DNA of 64,000 nt from Clostridia bacterium (GCA_017534305.1 JAFWCU010000001.1:124001-188000), one strand, 5' to 3'. Counted from the stretch's first letter, positions 37,043-45,334 are shown. Notes: generated by a model not told the origin, from the sequence alone. A program made the numbers and translations.

Positions 37043-37072
37043 AGTAACATACTAAAGATGTTATTATTTTTT
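37043..37072 (+). terminator. Terminator-like hairpin in the leader of the NAGPA gene
   Basis: 8-pair stem AGTAACAT/ATGTTATT (one wobble), 7-base loop, six T, placed right at the predicted transcript start and before the start codon at 37092. It could be an attenuator, a 5' stability hairpin, or chance. Confidence 0.45.
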
Positions 37073-37091
37073 GTGAAAAGAGAGGGAAAAA

Positions 37092-38069
37092 ATGAAAAAA
37101 TTCTTTAAAGGACTTTTAAAAGTATTAGGAGTTTTATTATTTGAAATTATTTATATTGTAGGGCTTGGAGTGTATTTAATTTACTATACAAATCTATTCA
37201 CTACAACAAAAGAGATGATAGTTACAACATCTATGACAACAATGACACATCAATATTTTGCAACTTGGTTCTTATCTGACGAAGAAATTAACGATATTTT
37301 ATCTAGAGCTAGAGGATCAGTTGAAGCAGTTGAACAAAATTTACAAGATATTGAAATTAAACAAACAGAAAAACAAACAAATACAGAAGGTATAAAAATC
37401 GAAGATGTAAGTACTGATACATTTAAAGGATATCTTATGATTATAGACGACCCATCTCGTGTAGACTTGGTTGTTGGGCCTAAGGTTCCTACTGTTGGTT
37501 CTACTACATCTCAAATAGTTGAAGCATATGGAGCTGTTGCAGGAATTAATGCTGGTGGCCTTGCAGATGATGCTGCTGGTACTGGTGCTGTTCCTACAGG
37601 ACTATTAATAGTAGACAGCAAATATTATGATAGTATATTCAATTACTGGGAAGACTGCAGTATGTGTGGATTTACACAAGATAACATTTTATATGTATCA
37701 GATAGTATCTATCCAAGCTCAGTTGAAAGCCTAAACTTAAGATGTGCTATTTCATTTGGACCTGCTTTAATTATAAATGGTCAACCAAGAATTTATGGTG
37801 CATATGGTTGGGGTGTTCAACCTAGAACTTGTATTGCACAAAGACAAGATGGTGCTGTATTATTCTTAGTTATTGACGGAAGACAAGCGGATAGTTATGG
37901 AGCAACTTTAAAACAAGCTCAAGATATACTACTAAATTATGGTGCATATAACGCATTTAACTTAGATGGTGGTGCTTCATCTACTATGGTATTTGATGGC
38001 AACGTAGTAAATAAACCAAGTGATATTGCTGGTGAACGTTATGTTCCTACAGCATTCATTGTTAAATAG
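37092..38069 (+). CDS. Membrane-anchored phosphodiester glycosidase (NAGPA domain)
   Basis: 325 residues. N-terminal helix at about 12-33 anchors it; the NAGPA domain covers about 115-325. Marks are VDLVVGPKVPTVGSTTSQIV, GAVAGINAGGLAD, AISFGPALIINGQ, RTCIAQRQDGAVLFLVIDGR and FNLDGGASSTMVFDG. The mammalian founder uncovers mannose-6-phosphate; bacterial members trim sugar phosphodiesters of wall polymers and exopolysaccharides. The pair with PAP2 and a lysozyme downstream points to envelope glycan turnover. Ribosome binding site AGAGGG. Confidence 0.88.
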   Translation: MKKFFKGLLKVLGVLLFEIIYIVGLGVYLIYYTNLFTTTKEMIVTTSMTTMTHQYFATWFLSDEEINDILSRARGSVEAVEQNLQDIEIKQTEKQTNTEGIKIEDVSTDTFKGYLMIIDDPSRVDLVVGPKVPTVGSTTSQIVEAYGAVAGINAGGLADDAAGTGAVPTGLLIVDSKYYDSIFNYWEDCSMCGFTQDNILYVSDSIYPSSVESLNLRCAISFGPALIINGQPRIYGAYGWGVQPRTCIAQRQDGAVLFLVIDGRQADSYGATLKQAQDILLNYGAYNAFNLDGGASSTMVFDGNVVNKPSDIAGERYVPTAFIVK

Positions 38070-38095
38070 TTATATGAGAGGAAGAGGTAGAATTA

Positions 38096-39160
38096 ATGAA
38101 AAAATTTAGAAAATTTCTAATTAAATTTTTTATAATGATTGCTGTTGGTACAGGAATTACATTTGGAATTTTAAAAGCAGTTGATCACTGGTTATATAAA
38201 ATATCTCAATCTAGTTATTTGGAAGTTGAGACTTATAGAACTGGTGGAGAAGTAACTTTAAAAGATGAAGATATAATTGAGATACCAGATGGCGCAGAAC
38301 AACTACAATTTTCATATAATAATAAATATTATGCATATTTAGAAAATGGTAGTATTCATATTCATACAATTGATGATAAAAAAGAGTATTGTGTAGTAAC
38401 AGATAATAATCCAATTTGTTATTTTTACATGCTTTATGATAAAAACTTACTAATGTACTTTACACAAGAAGGAGATGGATCTTATTCTACAATTACTTTA
38501 AAAACTTTTGAAATTGCTACTCAAAGATCTACTTTATATAATGACTTTGATGTTAGAAACTTCTCAAGAATTAAAGATATTACAATGTCTCCACTTGTTA
38601 ATATTATTTATATCAATGTTGAAACTAAGAGTGGTGTATCTACTAATAATACAATCTATAAAATCGACTTATTTAACTCAATGTCTCAAGTAAGATCTGG
38701 AAGTATAATTTCTAGAATTAGAATGTTACAACACGTTGATAGATTATATTATGGTGATACTAATGGTGGCGTTTACACTGCTGGTGCAACTGTTAACTAT
38801 TTGTTTGGTTATGCAGACGTTGAACTTATTGGTATAAATTCAAATTTAGCTAATGCTGACGATAGTGAAAAACAATACTATTTAGACACTCAAACTCATG
38901 ATAAAGTATATATTGTTAGTGCTGGAAGCTTAATTGATACATTATATTTAAGTGATTCAGACATTGTTACAACATATAATGAATATGGAGATGTTTATTT
39001 AGTATATCCAACATATATCTTAAAAATTACTGGTAAGAACCCATATAAACGTATTGCTAAACTTTCAAAATACGTAAAATTTGAAGCAATTAAAGGTGAT
39101 ACAGTATACTTAAGAACATCTAATAATAAGATAATAACTACTAAATTACTAGACAACTAG
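38096..39160 (+). CDS. Unknown membrane-anchored extracytoplasmic protein
   Basis: 354 residues. A signal-anchor helix (residues about 9-30) is followed by an all-beta-looking domain with repeated short strands and turns (LQFSYNNKYYAYLENGSIHIH, KDITMSPLVNIIYINVE, NEYGDVYLVYPTYILKI), which resembles a small beta-propeller, though no repeat signature can be proven by eye. No catalytic motif. It sits between NAGPA and PAP2 genes in the same operon, so it may hold or guide these enzymes at the cell surface. Family not recognised. Confidence 0.75.
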   Translation: MKKFRKFLIKFFIMIAVGTGITFGILKAVDHWLYKISQSSYLEVETYRTGGEVTLKDEDIIEIPDGAEQLQFSYNNKYYAYLENGSIHIHTIDDKKEYCVVTDNNPICYFYMLYDKNLLMYFTQEGDGSYSTITLKTFEIATQRSTLYNDFDVRNFSRIKDITMSPLVNIIYINVETKSGVSTNNTIYKIDLFNSMSQVRSGSIISRIRMLQHVDRLYYGDTNGGVYTAGATVNYLFGYADVELIGINSNLANADDSEKQYYLDTQTHDKVYIVSAGSLIDTLYLSDSDIVTTYNEYGDVYLVYPTYILKITGKNPYKRIAKLSKYVKFEAIKGDTVYLRTSNNKIITTKLLDN

Positions 39161-39197
39161 TCTAGTAATTTAGGGTTTATATGAAAGGAAAATTGAT

Positions 39198-39902
39198 ATG
39201 AAAAAAACAAATTATTTATTATCTTTCATCCTTTTAGTTATTGCTATAGTATTTACTATTTTAGTATCTAAAGTGGATGTAAAAACAGTTGAAGTAAAAC
39301 CTATTGATGGAGTTACTCAAAATGGAGCTTTAACAACAGATATTGGTTTTTCATCATTAAACCAATCTATAGCAGATAAAATTGGATTTAATAATACTTT
39401 TTATAAAATATCAAAATATGCAGGATATCTTGCATTAGTATTTGTAGCTTTTTATGGTTTTACAGGACTTATTGAATTAATGCAAAAGAAAAGCTTAAAA
39501 GGAGTAAATAAAGCATTATATATGCTAGCTGCATTTTATGTATGTGTTGCAATAGTTTATGTTTTATTTGAAGTTGTAGTAATAAATAATAGACCTGTAG
39601 ATATGGGAGAAGGTTTAGAAGCATCATTCCCATCATCTCATACAATGCTTGCTCTTTGTGTTTGTGGAAGCTCACTTATAGCTAGCAAATATATAATTAA
39701 AAAAGATAATTTTAGAAAATGTTTAAATTTAATATCATGGGTAGTTATGCTTCTTGTAGTATGTACAAGAACTTTATCTGGTGTTCATTGGATTACAGAC
39801 ATTTTTGGTGGAATACTTATTTCTGTTTTTATGCTAAATGTATTTTCAAATGCTGTTAAATGTTTAGACAAAGCAGAAAAAGAAGAAAAAGTTGAACAAT
39901 AA
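39198..39902 (+). CDS. PAP2 family membrane phosphatase
   Basis: 234 residues, five to six helices. The three phosphatase motifs are present: NNRPVD (motif 1, preceded by a Val/Ile run rather than the usual lysine), FPSSHTM (motif 2, PSSH for PSGH) and RTLSGVHWITDIFGG (motif 3, catalytic His). It could act on undecaprenyl pyrophosphate or another lipid phosphate on the outer face; the substrate is not fixed by the motifs. An extracytoplasmic N-terminal loop of about 60 residues precedes the core. Last gene of the operon. Confidence 0.87.
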   Translation: MKKTNYLLSFILLVIAIVFTILVSKVDVKTVEVKPIDGVTQNGALTTDIGFSSLNQSIADKIGFNNTFYKISKYAGYLALVFVAFYGFTGLIELMQKKSLKGVNKALYMLAAFYVCVAIVYVLFEVVVINNRPVDMGEGLEASFPSSHTMLALCVCGSSLIASKYIIKKDNFRKCLNLISWVVMLLVVCTRTLSGVHWITDIFGGILISVFMLNVFSNAVKCLDKAEKEEKVEQ

Positions 39903-39908
39903 AATTTT

Positions 39909-39941
39909 GAGCATTAGATTCTTTTTCTAATGCTCTTTTTT
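39909..39941 (+). terminator. Terminator after the PAP2 gene
   Basis: 9-bp stem GAGCATTAG/CTAATGCTC, six T. The next ribosome binding site starts four bases on, so some read-through into the lysozyme gene is possible. Confidence 0.88.
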
Positions 39942-39954
39942 AAAAGGTGATATA

Positions 39955-41565
39955 ATGAAAAAAATTAGAATAATAATTATACTTATTTTTACTTTTGCAT
40001 TATTTTTATGTTTTTCAACTGACTATGCAACAACAGAGTTTGTTGTACCTAGAAAAGCTATGAAAATATATGACAAATTAGATTTAAGCAGTATTGTGAC
40101 ATCAGACAATGATTCATATACATTTACTTCTTCAAATCCTAGTGTTGTTTCTATTAATGATAAAACTGCAATAGCTAATAAATTAGGACAGGCTACTATT
40201 ACTGTTAGTGATGGCAATAGTACTGATACAATTAGTATTTCTTCTGGATATTATGTTGGAATAGATGTTTCAGTATGGAATGGAGATGTAGATTGGCCAA
40301 GAGTTAAGGCTCAAGGAATAGATTTTGCTATGATTAGATCTTCGTTTGGTTGGTATGATGATAGTGATGCGGCTGCTGGTAGGGCTTATGATTTTCAGTA
40401 TGATAAAAAACTTCAAAGAAATGTTAAAGGCGCAATAGATAATGATATACAGTTTGGAATTTATCATTATTCATATGCAGATACATTAAATGAAGCTGAA
40501 ATGGAAGCAGAATATGTAATTAGTGCAATAAATAGTTTGGGAGACGAGTATAAAAATAAAATGAGTCTGCCTGTTACATATGACGTAGAACATGTTAAAA
40601 CATTGAGTAAAAAAGATTTAACAGATATAGTTGTAACATTTTGTACGAAGATAACAGAAGCAGGTTATAGACCAATGATTTATGCTAATACAGATTTCTT
40701 TTTAAACAAATTAGAGCTTTCAAGACTTACATCTATGCTTTATGATCTTTGGTATGCTTGGCCTACAAGTAATCCAAACTTTAATAATAAAATGACAATT
40801 CGTGGTACTGACGTAGTACCAATTATGTGGCAATATTCTTGGGATGGAGATATAGCCGGAGCACAAACATCTGGTGGAGAACTAGATATGGATGTGCTAT
40901 ACATGAAAGATAGGGTTAAAGTTGAAGTGTATAATGAAAATACACTACTAGATTTTTATGGTGTAAATATAGGAGAAACATTAGATGTAGAGTTACCTCA
41001 ACTAGAAAAAGAAGGATATACTTTTGATGGATATTATGATCAAAATAATAGTTTAGTAGATAGTGACACAATTTATAGTCAAAATACAAGACTAGATGCT
41101 AGATTTACTAAAATTAAAATCACATCAATTGTTCCAGTATTAAGCGAAATAGAAGTAGATAGTGTATATACAAAATATATATCTTTTAATGTTTTGCCAG
41201 GTAATGCATCACTAGTAGATGAAACAATAAATTATATAGTTGAAGATAAAACAATACTTGATGTAGATTCAAGTACTGGGAAAATATTACCAAGAAAAGA
41301 TGGAAGAACAACTGTAACTTGTGTTTTAGATTCAGACAGTAGTATACAAGCAACAGTTTCTTTAAATGTTCATTTAGGATATGTTAAAGGAGACTTAGAT
41401 AGAAATAACCTAGTTGATGCAAATGATGCGTCTATTGCATTAGAAATATTTAAAAGTGAATCACAAACTCAAGAAGATTTAAAATATGGCGATATGGATG
41501 ATAACGGAATAATAGATGCAAATGATGCATCATTAATACTAGAATTATATAAGATAAATAAGTAA
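39955..41565 (+). CDS. Secreted GH25 lysozyme with Ig-like, InlB-like and dockerin-like repeats
   Basis: 536 residues. Signal peptide (about 1-26); a short Big_2-like domain (SFTSSNPSVVSINDKTAIA-type strand pattern); GH25 catalytic domain at about 98-300 with D104 in GIDVSVWNGDVDW and E212 in TYDVEH; an InlB B-repeat-like unit (EKEGYTFDGYYDQN); a second Big-like domain; and a C-terminal dockerin-like module of two calcium-binding repeats, GDLDRNNLVDANDASIALEI and GDMDDNGIIDANDASLILEL. It cuts the glycan strands of peptidoglycan. A dockerin implies docking to a cohesin partner, unusual for a lysozyme. The aspartate-rich Ca loops are intact. Confidence 0.9.
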   Translation: MKKIRIIIILIFTFALFLCFSTDYATTEFVVPRKAMKIYDKLDLSSIVTSDNDSYTFTSSNPSVVSINDKTAIANKLGQATITVSDGNSTDTISISSGYYVGIDVSVWNGDVDWPRVKAQGIDFAMIRSSFGWYDDSDAAAGRAYDFQYDKKLQRNVKGAIDNDIQFGIYHYSYADTLNEAEMEAEYVISAINSLGDEYKNKMSLPVTYDVEHVKTLSKKDLTDIVVTFCTKITEAGYRPMIYANTDFFLNKLELSRLTSMLYDLWYAWPTSNPNFNNKMTIRGTDVVPIMWQYSWDGDIAGAQTSGGELDMDVLYMKDRVKVEVYNENTLLDFYGVNIGETLDVELPQLEKEGYTFDGYYDQNNSLVDSDTIYSQNTRLDARFTKIKITSIVPVLSEIEVDSVYTKYISFNVLPGNASLVDETINYIVEDKTILDVDSSTGKILPRKDGRTTVTCVLDSDSSIQATVSLNVHLGYVKGDLDRNNLVDANDASIALEIFKSESQTQEDLKYGDMDDNGIIDANDASLILELYKINK

Positions 41566-41570
41566 TATAT

Positions 41571-41614
41571 ATAATAAAGCGTAAATTTTTAAGTTTATGC
41601 TTTATTATTTTTTT
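41571..41614 (+). terminator. Terminator of the lysozyme gene
   Basis: 15-pair stem (41571-41585 with 41594-41608, one wobble), six T. Confidence 0.92.
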
Positions 41615-41645
41615 GTTTTTGTATATAATTTTAGTAGGTGAAATT

Positions 41646-42581
41646 ATGATAATATCTAATGAAGTTAAGAAAAATATAAAAGTAGCTATTTTTTCTTCTT
41701 CAAATAGTATATTAGATGTAGTAAAAAATGAAATCGAAAACATAGGATATAAGGTAGTAGAGTACACACAAATAGATACTTTAAAAAGCAATATACAAAA
41801 AGGGAAGATTAAGATTCTTTTGCTCCCTGAAAGCTTAAATTTAGCTTTTAACGAACTAAATTTAGAAAATACTAAAGTTATACTATATAACGACAAAAAC
41901 TTAAATTTAGACGTTTTAAAAGTTGAACTATATTATAATTGTAAGCTTATTGAAAAAGAAGAGAAAATAGATTTTGAAAAATATAAATTAGAGTTAGTTG
42001 GAAATCTTGTTGAGAGCATTTCGCATAAAATTCAAGCAAATTTGTTAATACTTGGTGCAAGCCAAGATATAATTAAAATGCTAAGTGATGATAAAGAAAC
42101 AAATCCGGAGAAAAAAGACGTTTTAAATAATCTTTATCATAAAAATGATGATGCTTTAGATAAAGCAAATATCTTGTTACAACTTGTTTCTAATGCTGCA
42201 AATATTTCTTGTGAATCTATTATGTCTGGAGATGAAATAGAAGATACAATTAATCTAATTTTGGATGAATATTTAAAAGACAAACTAAAAGTATTAAAAA
42301 TAGAGAAAAAACTTAAAGAAGGATCATATATTTGTGGCCCTTTAAATGATGTTATATTTGTAACATGTAGAATAGTAAAACATCTTATTGAAATAAATGA
42401 GTCTAATATCAGTATTTGCATAACAGAAGATGCACAAAATTGGTATTTTAAAATTGGAAATTCTAACAATTGTGATTCAGACTTTTTAGATAAGATAAAA
42501 AGGTTTGTTACTTATGTAAAAAATGTTAGATATAAGTATGCAAATGATTCTATAATTCTAGTAATTAAGAAAATTAAATAG
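41646..42581 (+). CDS. Degenerate histidine-kinase-like protein
   Basis: 311 residues, start at ATG 41646 after GTAGGTG. Residues about 8-100 look like a receiver-type alpha/beta domain (KVAIFSSSNSILDVVKNEIE, IKILLLPES). Then a two-helix region with SISHKIQANLLIL, H127 in the place of a phosphorylated H-box histidine. The C-terminal part resembles a worn ATPase domain: LNDVIFVTCRIVKHLIE where an N-box asparagine would be, and WYFKIGNSNN where DNG would be. The ATP-binding asparagine and glycines seem lost. It may bind rather than phosphorylate a partner. No signal peptide. Single gene between two terminators. Confidence 0.55.
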   Translation: MIISNEVKKNIKVAIFSSSNSILDVVKNEIENIGYKVVEYTQIDTLKSNIQKGKIKILLLPESLNLAFNELNLENTKVILYNDKNLNLDVLKVELYYNCKLIEKEEKIDFEKYKLELVGNLVESISHKIQANLLILGASQDIIKMLSDDKETNPEKKDVLNNLYHKNDDALDKANILLQLVSNAANISCESIMSGDEIEDTINLILDEYLKDKLKVLKIEKKLKEGSYICGPLNDVIFVTCRIVKHLIEINESNISICITEDAQNWYFKIGNSNNCDSDFLDKIKRFVTYVKNVRYKYANDSIILVIKKIK

Positions 42582-42620
42582 AGCTAAATGGCAGTTTATT
42601 GCTATTTAGCTTTCTTTATT
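42582..42620 (+). terminator. Terminator of the kinase-like gene
   Basis: 12-position stem AGCTAAATGGCA/TGCTATTTAGCT with one mismatch, then TTCTTTATTTT. Confidence 0.75.
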
Positions 42621-42663
42621 TTATACGGGTTACATAAACATTTACATAAATATTAAAAAAAAG

Positions 42664-42692
42664 TTGCATTTAAATTACACCTGTGCTATAAT
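42664..42692 (+). promoter_or_regulatory. Strong promoter of the surface-protein gene
   Basis: TTGCAT at 42664-42669, TATAAT at 42687-42692, spacer 17, plus a TGC extension before the -10 box (extended -10). Confidence 0.8.
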
Positions 42693-42699
42693 ATACAAC

Positions 42700-42839
42700 G
42701 TAATGAAATAGGGAAAGAGCTAAGACAGATTTGTCAAAGCGTTTAGATTCAACAATACTTTGTTGAAAAATTAATTGGCATATTAGTTTTAATGCTCGAA
42801 GTTCTGTTTCGTTCATTAATTATTAAGGAGGAGTAAAAA
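42700..42839 (+). promoter_or_regulatory. Long structured 5' leader
   Basis: About 140 nt from the predicted transcript start to the start codon. It can form at least three hairpins: GACA/TGTC near 42726, CAACAA/TTGTTG near 42754, and GCATATTA/TAATGC near 42778. AAGGAGGAG follows at its end. No known riboswitch consensus is recognised; it may stabilise or regulate the mRNA. Confidence 0.45.
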
Positions 42840-44291
42840 ATGAAAGAGAAAAGAGAAAAGTTAGAGAATTTTTCTTCACTTGGCATTTTTTTAGCCAACG
42901 CACTTACAGCAGCTTTAGTCCTTTTAATGTGGGTTATCACTCATAATATTTGGATAACTGTTGGAAGCTTAATTCTTCTTCCATTCTTTATGATGAAACT
43001 TTTCAACCGCGAAGTTAAATTGGTTGCAAAGATTGTCGTAGCCTTAATAGCTGCCGTGTTATTCGGAATGTTCGCTTACTTCTTCAGGTACAAGCCTGTT
43101 GAGACAAAGCCTATTTCGAGTGATCCGGGAACTGTTATTGTAGAGGAAGACAAAAAGGACGAAGATGAAGATGATACTCCACAAGTATCTGAACAAGAAG
43201 TAATCGTTAGTCCATACGGAAACAAGAACGGCAGGAGGAAAACTCCAACTGCTCAAGAGCGTTTGACACCTACGTATTCTAATACTGGTGGAAGTTCAAA
43301 AAAAGGTGAAACCGTAAATCACGGTGAGGCTAAAGTAACCAAGGAGGGACCTGCAAACATCGTCGATACTAGCGAAAGCGAAAAGAAACAAGACGAAAAA
43401 ATACAAAAAGATGTCGATAATGGTAAGACGAAAGTCGAACTTAAAGACGGCATAATTGCAACTACTGATGCAAAGCCTGGGGACGAGGCAACAACAAATA
43501 CATCTAATAAGGATGACCACAAGGATGAGAAACCTGCAGTAGATGTAACTAGTCCAAATATTGTGGATCTTAAGCCACAAAAAGAACCGGACCCAATTCC
43601 GGCACCATTACCAGAGTCTGAACAACTTAAGAAAGACGTCAAAGAAATGAGCGACGACGAGTTGAAAGATATTCTAGGTGATGTTAAACCTACTAAAGAC
43701 ACCGAGTCTGATACAACAAAGACCGAAATTTCTTCTGATCAGAAATCAGAGGAGTCTACTAAACCTGATGAAGGTACTTCAAAGTCTGAAACTGACACAA
43801 AAGTAGATGAGCCAAAGGAGAACACTCCTGAGTCTAATAAAGACGATAAAAAGGATCAAACTACTCCAGCTTCAGATCAAAATGCTCAAACCGAGGTAAA
43901 GGGGGAAGATGAGAAGCAACCAGAGTCTACTAATACTAACACTAAACAGGAAGAAACAACACCTAATGTAACAAAAACTGAAGATACTACTACAGTTGTA
44001 ACTGAGAAAGAGCCAGTTGTAACTCCAACTCAACCCGAATATACACCTGTAAGTATATCATCTCTTGATGGTAGTTCAGCATACGCTGGAGATTCTGTTC
44101 AATTTAAAGTGTCTGGAGATGTAAAAAGCGTTGATGGTCTAGGAGGACTTAAATACACTTTTGCTGGTGGATACATTACTGTTGATACCAATCCAGGTGA
44201 GGCTACAGTGATAACTCCTGTTGTTACTGGCAAAGACGGAAGTACTGCTACTACTTCAGTAACAGTAAATGTTTTAAATGTTCAACAATAA
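42840..44291 (+). CDS. Acidic low-complexity surface protein with two membrane helices and an Ig-like C-terminus
   Basis: 483 residues. Two membrane helices at about 15-40 and 60-82 are followed by a Lys/Asp/Glu/Thr/Ser-rich disordered stretch of about 300 residues and a C-terminal Ig-like (Big-like) domain of about 85 residues (YTPVSISSLDGSSAYAGDSV, KYTFAGGYITVD). Topology would place the long linker and Ig domain outside, like a stalk. Base composition and codon use (GTC, GAC, CGC, CCG codons) are clearly more GC-rich than every neighbour. A strong promoter, long leader and perfect ribosome binding site suggest high expression. No family recognised. Confidence 0.82.
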   Translation: MKEKREKLENFSSLGIFLANALTAALVLLMWVITHNIWITVGSLILLPFFMMKLFNREVKLVAKIVVALIAAVLFGMFAYFFRYKPVETKPISSDPGTVIVEEDKKDEDEDDTPQVSEQEVIVSPYGNKNGRRKTPTAQERLTPTYSNTGGSSKKGETVNHGEAKVTKEGPANIVDTSESEKKQDEKIQKDVDNGKTKVELKDGIIATTDAKPGDEATTNTSNKDDHKDEKPAVDVTSPNIVDLKPQKEPDPIPAPLPESEQLKKDVKEMSDDELKDILGDVKPTKDTESDTTKTEISSDQKSEESTKPDEGTSKSETDTKVDEPKENTPESNKDDKKDQTTPASDQNAQTEVKGEDEKQPESTNTNTKQEETTPNVTKTEDTTTVVTEKEPVVTPTQPEYTPVSISSLDGSSAYAGDSVQFKVSGDVKSVDGLGGLKYTFAGGYITVDTNPGEATVITPVVTGKDGSTATTSVTVNVLNVQQ

Positions 44292-44469
44292 ACTAAACCT
44301 TAGAGATAGGTTTTAAGTTAAGTAAGTTGACATTCCGAATAACACGATATTTTGAACGAACATTCAATATTAAAGAATTTCAAAAAGTGAAAGTAACTCA
44401 AAAGCTTTGGAGTAGAGAGAGCATTTTACTTAATATGTTGTCATACATATAAATTAAAAAGTGGTTTGA

Positions 44470-44487
44470 CTATACAAATTTGTATAG
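44470..44487. repeat. Perfect 18-bp palindrome
   Basis: CTATACAAATTTGTATAG is its own reverse complement and sits directly after TTGACT-like sequence in a non-coding stretch. It has the form of a dimeric repressor operator; no gene downstream in the expected direction is obvious. Confidence 0.5.
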
Positions 44488-44714
44488 GTACTAATATGTA
44501 TGATTTTAATATCATTCATCACAGCTTACTTTTTTATTAAAAGTATAGATGAAAATATCCTAAAACCGTAGATAAATCTTGTTGTATATACATAAGATTG
44601 AAAGACGCGTTGGTGGACATGCAGATAGCATTTAGCTAAGCTCGCATGTAAAAAAGATAGGTGAATGCATATTTAATATATTGGTGGAGTGGTATTAATA
44701 TTCCATGGTCAAAG

Positions 44715-44742
44715 AGAATTTCATTTATGAAATTCTTTTTTT
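44715..44742 (+). terminator. Terminator closing the non-coding stretch
   Basis: 10-bp stem AGAATTTCAT/ATGAAATTCT with a tight loop, seven T on the plus strand. Confidence 0.85.
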
Positions 44743-44746
44743 ATGC

Positions 44747-44777
44747 CCAAAAAAGAAGTAGTATCAAATACTACTTC
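44747..44777 (-). terminator. Minus-strand terminator of the Smr gene
   Basis: 9-bp stem GAAGTAGTA/TACTACTTC read on the minus strand, followed there by six T. Confidence 0.88.
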
Positions 44778-45208
44778 AAAAATGCTATTGTTACGCCATA
44801 GCTTCCTTCATAATATCCACCAAGTCTATGTTCTTTAACATATGGTGAATTATCTAAGTATTCATGAACTGCATGTCTTAATATACCGCCTTGTTTTCCA
44901 TGAATTATTTTTACTATTTTTACATTATTACAAATTGCATTATCTATAAATTTATCTAGATTTGCTAAAGCTTCTTCAACAGTTTGATGTCTAATCATAA
45001 TTTCATACTCGGGCGGAGTAGAAATCTTTACATTAACACTAAATCCGTTATTTTTGTTTTCTGGTTCTTTAGCTTTTTCTATATCATTTATATTAACTTT
45101 TACTATTTTTTCATTAGCTTTTATTGAAACTATATCTTTAACAATATTTACTACTTTTCCTTCAATATTGTGATTTTTAACTTTTACATATTCTCCTATG
45201 GAATACAC
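44771..45208 (-). CDS. Stand-alone Smr-domain protein (MutS2 C-terminal-like)
   Basis: 145 residues, minus strand. I choose the GTG at 45208 because TGTAAGGGGG lies about 8 bases upstream; longer starts would place that site inside the gene. The N-terminal part (SIGEYVKVKNHNIEGKVVNI) resembles the small beta-barrel before the Smr domain of MutS2; the Smr domain is at about 70-145, with VEEALANLDKFIDNAI, VKIVKIIHGKQGGILRHAV and HRLGGYYEGSYGVTIAFL. Smr domains nick DNA or cleave RNA. The MutS-type ATPase is absent, and no remnant of it lies upstream. Divergent from the NUDIX gene. Confidence 0.83.
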   Translation of the reverse strand: MYSIGEYVKVKNHNIEGKVVNIVKDIVSIKANEKIVKVNINDIEKAKEPENKNNGFSVNVKISTPPEYEIMIRHQTVEEALANLDKFIDNAICNNVKIVKIIHGKQGGILRHAVHEYLDNSPYVKEHRLGGYYEGSYGVTIAFLK

Positions 45209-45334
45209 TTTGGTTTCCCCCTTACACATGAAAGATATTATATCACTAAACATCTTAAATGTATATAATCTTTTATTATAATACTATATATTTTATTTTA
45301 TATGTGATATAATATGCAAGGTAAAGGAGACATT

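Larger units (their letters stand above)
44292..44742 (+). ncRNA. 450-nt non-coding stretch ending in a terminator: long 3' UTR or separate RNA
   Basis: No coding frame with a ribosome binding site is seen on either strand. Structure elements: a weak hairpin AAACC/AGGTTT just after the stop codon, a perfect 18-bp palindrome CTATACAAATTTGTATAG at 44470-44487, a stem ACATGC/GCATGT at 44617-44649 enclosing a smaller hairpin, and a proper terminator at the end. A TTGACT at 44466 touches the palindrome, but no well-spaced -10 box follows. It does not match the signatures I know of tmRNA, RNase P RNA or SRP RNA. Confidence 0.35.

Noticed and set aside
43296-43702. Long open frames on the minus strand (94 and 127 codons)
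   Set aside because: They are shadows of the GC-richer low-complexity gene on the plus strand; no ribosome binding site, and biased repeats of Ser/Val/Cys mirror the Asp/Thr/Lys codons.
44292-44742. tmRNA, RNase P RNA or SRP RNA in the large gap
   Set aside because: None of the conserved cores (tRNA-like end, P4 helix sequences, SRP tetraloop region) could be found on either strand.
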